A DNA stretch of 24,371 nt, taken from DATBVX01 sp035263105. GTDB taxonomy: Bacteria > Pseudomonadota > Gammaproteobacteria > Steroidobacterales > Steroidobacteraceae. Location of the stretch: positions 1 to 24,371 of the forward strand of contig DATFRO010000018.1 in NCBI GenBank assembly GCA_035263105.1, given 5' to 3'. Both the position numbers and the translations under genes were made by a program. The notes beneath the pieces were generated by a model. The model saw nothing but the letters and a program-made list of their open reading frames with translations. It was not told the origin of the DNA and searched no databases. Of this stretch, positions 21,531 through 24,371 are shown piece by piece (the first letter of the stretch is position 1; each line of letters opens with the position of its first letter).

Positions 21531-22784
21531 CTAGAGTCCCAGTTCTTTCTCGAGCTCCGCGGCGCTCTTCTGATTGTTCTGCTTGGCGCCCGCCTGCTGC
21601 TGTTGCAGGGCCTTCTTCATGGCCTCGGCCTGGTCCTTCATTTCCTGGACCTTCTTCGGATCGCTGTATTGCTGCCGGATGGCCTCGGCCTGCTTCTGCA
21701 TCGCATCGATCGAAGGCTGCGCCTTGGCCATGGCGAGCTTCCGGGCCTGCTCATCCGCTGCCTTGGATTTGGCATGATCGCCCGCGACCTCGTAGTACTC
21801 GGAGGCGAGGCTGAAGCGCTGCTTCGCACTGGCCGCGTCGGCGAGCTTGAGCGCCTGCGACTTCACGCCGGCGATCTGCGCGCCTTTCTTCGCGTCGTCG
21901 ATCTCCTGCATGTTGTAGTAGGTCGTCGCGTCCTCGAGCAGCTTGGGCGCGGCGCTGTACTTCTGCGCGAGCACATCACCGTGACCGAGCGTGCGCTGCG
22001 CGAACTGCGCAAGCGCGGTCTTCTGCACGGCGGCATCCGGAGCGACCGAGCCCCACTGGCGCAGCAGGTAGAGCGCCTGCTGTGAGGCCTTGATCGGGTC
22101 GGCGTCCTGGTACTTCTGTGCAAACGCCTGCTGGGCGGCAACGGCGCGCTGGATTGCGTCCGCATCGGTCGGGTCATCGGGGCGCGACTGGATGACCTGC
22201 ACGTAGTCGCGCAAGTACTGCTCGTTGAACGCAGCCGCTTCCTTCTGCAACGTGTGCTCGACCGCCTTCGCCGGCAGCGCGGCCACTTCAACCACGAGCT
22301 TCGGATCGGGCTGGTAGGGACCCGTCACCTTGAGCGCGGCCTTGTTGTTGCTCTGGAAAGCGGGCAGGGCGCGTGTGTCGAAGTGCTCGCGCGCGGTCTC
22401 GAATGCATTCGGCTCATCCAGCTTCGAACGCGTCAGTTCCATCAGCGCGCGGTCCGCGGCGGCGAAGTGGCCGCCGGCGTCGTACGCCTGGAACGCCTTG
22501 TGGAAATCGCCCTTCTTCTCGTACGCGGCACCGAGCGGCTGGCCGAGCGCAGCGGCGTGCTTCGCGGCATCCGCCTCGTATGGATTGGCGCCCTCGCAGG
22601 CGTCGCCTTCCGAGGCGCGATACGCGAACAGGGCGGCTTCCTGGTTGCCGGCGCGCTCGTAGGCCTGCGCGCTTTCGTAGGTCTTCTTGATCTGGACGAG
22701 ACTGCCATCGGCGCAGTCGGCGAGCGCGTGGCCGCCGACGAGCGGGCCGGCCAGCAGCGCGACGACAAAGATGTTGCGGTTCAT
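21531..22784 (-). CDS. Secreted TPR-like/coiled-coil protein, second gene of an export pair
   Basis: The 417-residue product has a signal peptide (MNRNIFVVALLAGPLVGGHA-LA, cleavage near residue 22). ATG 22784 has AGGAG 8 bases upstream. Residues about 30-140 carry helical repeats of TPR type (YESAQAYERAGNQEAALFAY, AAYEKKGDFHKAFQAYDAGG, FAAADRALMELTRSK). Cys24 and Cys63 could form a disulfide. The middle is long Ala/Gln/Lys-rich helix, and the C-terminus (QKQAEAIRQQYSDPKKVQEM, MKKALQQQQ) is coiled coil. I do not recognise a named family. It follows the DUF4412 gene by 22 bp on the same strand, so the two are probably one operon of periplasmic proteins. Confidence 0.85.
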   Translation of the reverse strand: MNRNIFVVALLAGPLVGGHALADCADGSLVQIKKTYESAQAYERAGNQEAALFAYRASEGDACEGANPYEADAAKHAAALGQPLGAAYEKKGDFHKAFQAYDAGGHFAAADRALMELTRSKLDEPNAFETAREHFDTRALPAFQSNNKAALKVTGPYQPDPKLVVEVAALPAKAVEHTLQKEAAAFNEQYLRDYVQVIQSRPDDPTDADAIQRAVAAQQAFAQKYQDADPIKASQQALYLLRQWGSVAPDAAVQKTALAQFAQRTLGHGDVLAQKYSAAPKLLEDATTYYNMQEIDDAKKGAQIAGVKSQALKLADAASAKQRFSLASEYYEVAGDHAKSKAADEQARKLAMAKAQPSIDAMQKQAEAIRQQYSDPKKVQEMKDQAEAMKKALQQQQAGAKQNNQKSAAELEKELGL

Positions 22785-22806
22785 GGTCGTGCTCCTCGCT
22801 TGCCGG

Positions 22807-23439
22807 TCAGTGGCCCTTGCCCTTGAACATCGAGCCGAGCGCGCCGAGCGCACCCATGCCCTTGCCCATGCTCGGCATCGCGGTGTAGTCGCTCGGGACT
22901 TCGAAGAGCTGCGGATCCTGCGGGCCGATCTGCAGATTGCTGAGCGTCATGGTCATGCGCTGCTTGCCGCCGCCTTCCTTGCTCACCGTGTCCATCTTCA
23001 CGGCGATGCCTTCCTGGGTGATCCAGATGAAACCGCCGGCGCTGTGGTCCTTCATCAGCAGCTTGTACTTGGTGGTCGGGCGACCTTCGATGGTGTCCGG
23101 ACCGACCTCGGTGATTTCGACATCGTCCGGAGTTGCGCCGGACTGCTGCTTCGCCTTGGCGAAATCCGTCTGCTGGTACATGTGGTGCGACGGCATCAGC
23201 ATGTAGCTCGCCTGCTGGTCGCGACGCAGGATCGTGATGCTCTGCATGCCCTGCATCGTGGTCTCCATGCGCTCCTTGTCCCTGGCCGCGTAGACCTTGC
23301 CGCTGAAATTGCCGGCTTCGGACTCGATGAGGCGGTCAGCGGAGTATTCGACAGTGGGCGAGGGCAGCGCCTGAGCGTGGGCGGCGCCGGCGATCAGGGT
23401 GCAGCAGAGGGTGAGAAGAACGGCAAGACGTGACGACAT
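22807..23439 (-). CDS. DUF4412-type secreted protein, first gene of an export pair
   Basis: The 210-residue protein starts at ATG 23439 with GGGAGGA 5 bases upstream; the frame continues to 23541 but those codons lack features. Signal peptide: MSSRLAVLLTLCCTLIAGAA with cleavage AHA-Q. The mature part follows the DUF4412 (LolA/LolB-like barrel) pattern: VEYSADRLIESEAGNFSGKV, ITILRRDQQASYMLMPSHHM, GRPTTKYKLLMKD, GFIWITQEGIAVKMD, then LSNLQIGPQDPQLFEVPSDY. The tail is Gly/Met/Lys-rich (MGKGMGALGALGSMFKGKG). Proteins of this type are thought to bind lipid or act in the envelope; no specific role is known. Confidence 0.88.
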   Translation of the reverse strand: MSSRLAVLLTLCCTLIAGAAHAQALPSPTVEYSADRLIESEAGNFSGKVYAARDKERMETTMQGMQSITILRRDQQASYMLMPSHHMYQQTDFAKAKQQSGATPDDVEITEVGPDTIEGRPTTKYKLLMKDHSAGGFIWITQEGIAVKMDTVSKEGGGKQRMTMTLSNLQIGPQDPQLFEVPSDYTAMPSMGKGMGALGALGSMFKGKGH

Positions 23440-23540
23440 GGAAATCCTCCCGAAAAACTGTTGTCCCCTGGGGTGCCGTAGCTTCAAGGCTCCGATCCGC
23501 CCCTTGTTCGATGGCGCGCATTCTGCCGAGCCCGCTGCCA

Positions 23541-23570
23541 CCCCGGATCACTCAGAGGAGCCATCCGGGG
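23541..23570. repeat. 8-bp inverted repeat with 14-base loop
   Basis: CCCCGGAT (23541-23548) pairs exactly with ATCCGGGG (23563-23570). It may be an operator or a leader hairpin; no T-run follows. Confidence 0.45.
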
Positions 23571-23643
23571 GATCAGAAAGAGCCAGTCGGCGCGGCCCCT
23601 TGCCCTGTGCATCGCAACATCCGGCCCCGGCTGGGCTTTTTCG

Positions 23644-23660
23644 CAGCCAGCCGCTGGCTG
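23644..23660. repeat. 7-bp stem, 3-base loop hairpin
   Basis: CAGCCAG (23644-23650), loop CCG, CTGGCTG (23654-23660) form a tight hairpin about 115 bp before the fasciclin start. It sits after a CTTTTTC run rather than before one, so it would act as a terminator only on the minus strand (GAAAAAG would be read there), and poorly. Confidence 0.4.
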
Positions 23661-23776
23661 ATCGCGCGCGCGAATCCGATCCACCCGGCGCGCCGAATAG
23701 GCAGGCGCATGGGAAGCAAGCGCCTCGCGGCGCACACCCGGCGGATCACCCACCACCTCAGAAGGAGATGCGAATC

Positions 23777-24328
23777 ATGAAGAGAACGTTGCTGAGCGTC
23801 GCCACCGCGGCCGCGCTCGCCCTGGCGATCGGCGCGGCGTCGGCGGACGTGATGGTCGGCGGCGCTGCGATGATGGCGCAGCGGAACATCGTCGAGAACG
23901 CCGTCAATTCACAGGATCACACGACGCTGGTTACGGCGGTGAAAGCCGCAGGCCTGGTAGACACCCTCGAGAGCAAGGGGCCCTTCACCGTGTTCGCGCC
24001 GGTCAACGCCGCGTTCCAGGCGCTGCCTGCGGGCACCGTCGATACGCTCCTGCAGCCGGCCAACAAGCAGACTTTGACGAAGGTGCTGACGTATCACGTC
24101 GTGCCAGGACGTTATACCTATGCGGACCTCGATCGCCTGATCAGCCAGGGCAAGGGTGCCGCGACCTTGAAGACCGCCAGTGGCGGGACGCTTTGGGCGA
24201 TGAAGAACGGCGCTCACAACATCACGGTCAAGGACGAGACCGGCGCGGTGGCCGATATCACCGTCTATGACGTGATGCAGTCGAACGGCGTGATTCATTC
24301 GATCGATCGCGTATTGATGCCGAAGTAG
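23777..24328 (+). CDS. Secreted fasciclin (FAS1) domain protein
   Basis: The 183-residue protein starts at ATG 23777 with AAGGAG at 23762-23767; an ATG at 23768 lies directly on that site. A signal peptide (MKRTLLSVATAAALALAIGA, cleavage near ASA-D at 23) is followed by one FAS1 domain: NIVENAVNSQDHTTLVTAVK (37-56), H1 motif GPFTVFAPVNAAFQALPAG (68-86), TYHVVPGRYTYADL (105-118), and H2 motif NGVIHSIDRVLMP (170-182). FAS1 domains mediate adhesion and may bind other envelope proteins. The Gly/Met-rich VGGAAMMAQ spacer after the signal is usual for bacterial FAS1 proteins. The gene ends 43 bp from the window edge and is divergent from the DUF4412 operon. Confidence 0.96.
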   Translation: MKRTLLSVATAAALALAIGAASADVMVGGAAMMAQRNIVENAVNSQDHTTLVTAVKAAGLVDTLESKGPFTVFAPVNAAFQALPAGTVDTLLQPANKQTLTKVLTYHVVPGRYTYADLDRLISQGKGAATLKTASGGTLWAMKNGAHNITVKDETGAVADITVYDVMQSNGVIHSIDRVLMPK

Positions 24329-24371
24329 CTTCGGCAACCCTCCTGAGTCCGCTCACCCCGGCCTGAGGGAT

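Larger units (their letters stand above)
23440..23776. other. 337-bp intergenic region with two hairpins
   Basis: No convincing gene is seen here. ORFs that cross it are upstream extensions of the flanking genes and lack homology-like sequence. It must carry the promoters of the divergent DUF4412 and fasciclin genes. It also holds two stem-loops, at 23541-23570 and 23644-23660, with GGCTTTTTCG just before the second. Confidence 0.6.

Noticed and set aside
1..24371. CRISPR arrays, tRNA/rRNA genes, insertion sequences, phage or defence islands
   Set aside because: No regularly spaced repeats, no cloverleaf with CCA-type end, no transposase-like product and no terminal inverted repeats were seen on reading both strands.

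Overview
The window is high-GC (roughly two-thirds G+C), gene-dense chromosomal DNA that looks proteobacterial. Periplasmic YceI, several short lipoproteins, TonB-linked proteins and a tryptophan halogenase next to a DUF6445-like gene all point to a Gram-negative cell. My best guess is a Gammaproteobacterium of the Xanthomonadales/Nevskiales/Steroidobacter type; this is inference from protein flavour only, and the HemF is of a form I associate more with Alphaproteobacteria. I see no rRNA, tRNA, CRISPR array, insertion sequence or phage gene. Codon use and GC look even throughout, so nothing marks a recent island.

Layout. 2-2795: the 3' end of a flavin-dependent tryptophan halogenase converges on a DUF6445-like protein with an HxD...H...R pattern, which is divergent from a secreted TPR protein ending in a TonB-C-like domain. 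2855-5777: aerobic coproporphyrinogen III oxidase (hemF), an ATP-dependent DNA ligase, and an ArsC/low-molecular-weight phosphatase homologue lacking every catalytic cysteine. 5985-7389: an AraC-type regulator that starts at TTG, and a ModE-type DNA-binding protein without a molybdate domain. 7504-10516: three separate YciI/DGPF-superfamily genes interspersed with a small lipoprotein, a half-size EamA transporter and a YceI protein. 10586-13154: a small lipoprotein whose tail resembles a TonB-receptor plug, a MocR/PdxR-type regulator with Arg where the PLP lysine is expected, and a divergent secreted DUF1579-like protein. 13273-15308: an alkylation-repair operon (Ada-type zinc domain + AraC HTH + AlkA glycosylase, then Ogt methyltransferase, overlapping by ATGA). 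15346-19414: NIPSNAP, DUF1801, an ACS-family MFS transporter, a tandem YjbR protein and a DUF938 methyltransferase, the last three forming a tight run. 19408-24328: a second ACS-family MFS transporter, an unknown membrane-anchored protein, a two-gene operon of DUF4412 and helical-repeat exported proteins, and a secreted fasciclin-domain protein.

How the genes work together. Most are housekeeping or stress genes in small transcription units. Clear functional links are the alkA-ogt pair (alkylated DNA), the halogenase/DUF6445/TonB-domain neighbourhood (probably TonB-linked small-molecule chemistry), the MocR regulator with its divergent target and a PdxR-like box between them, and the DUF4412/helical-repeat export pair. 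No complete new defence or biosynthetic system is visible. The most distinctive items are the cysteine-less ArsC homologue, the possible oxygenase beside the halogenase, the Lys-to-Arg MocR protein, the plug-like lipoprotein and a promoter-leader motif shared by two unrelated genes.
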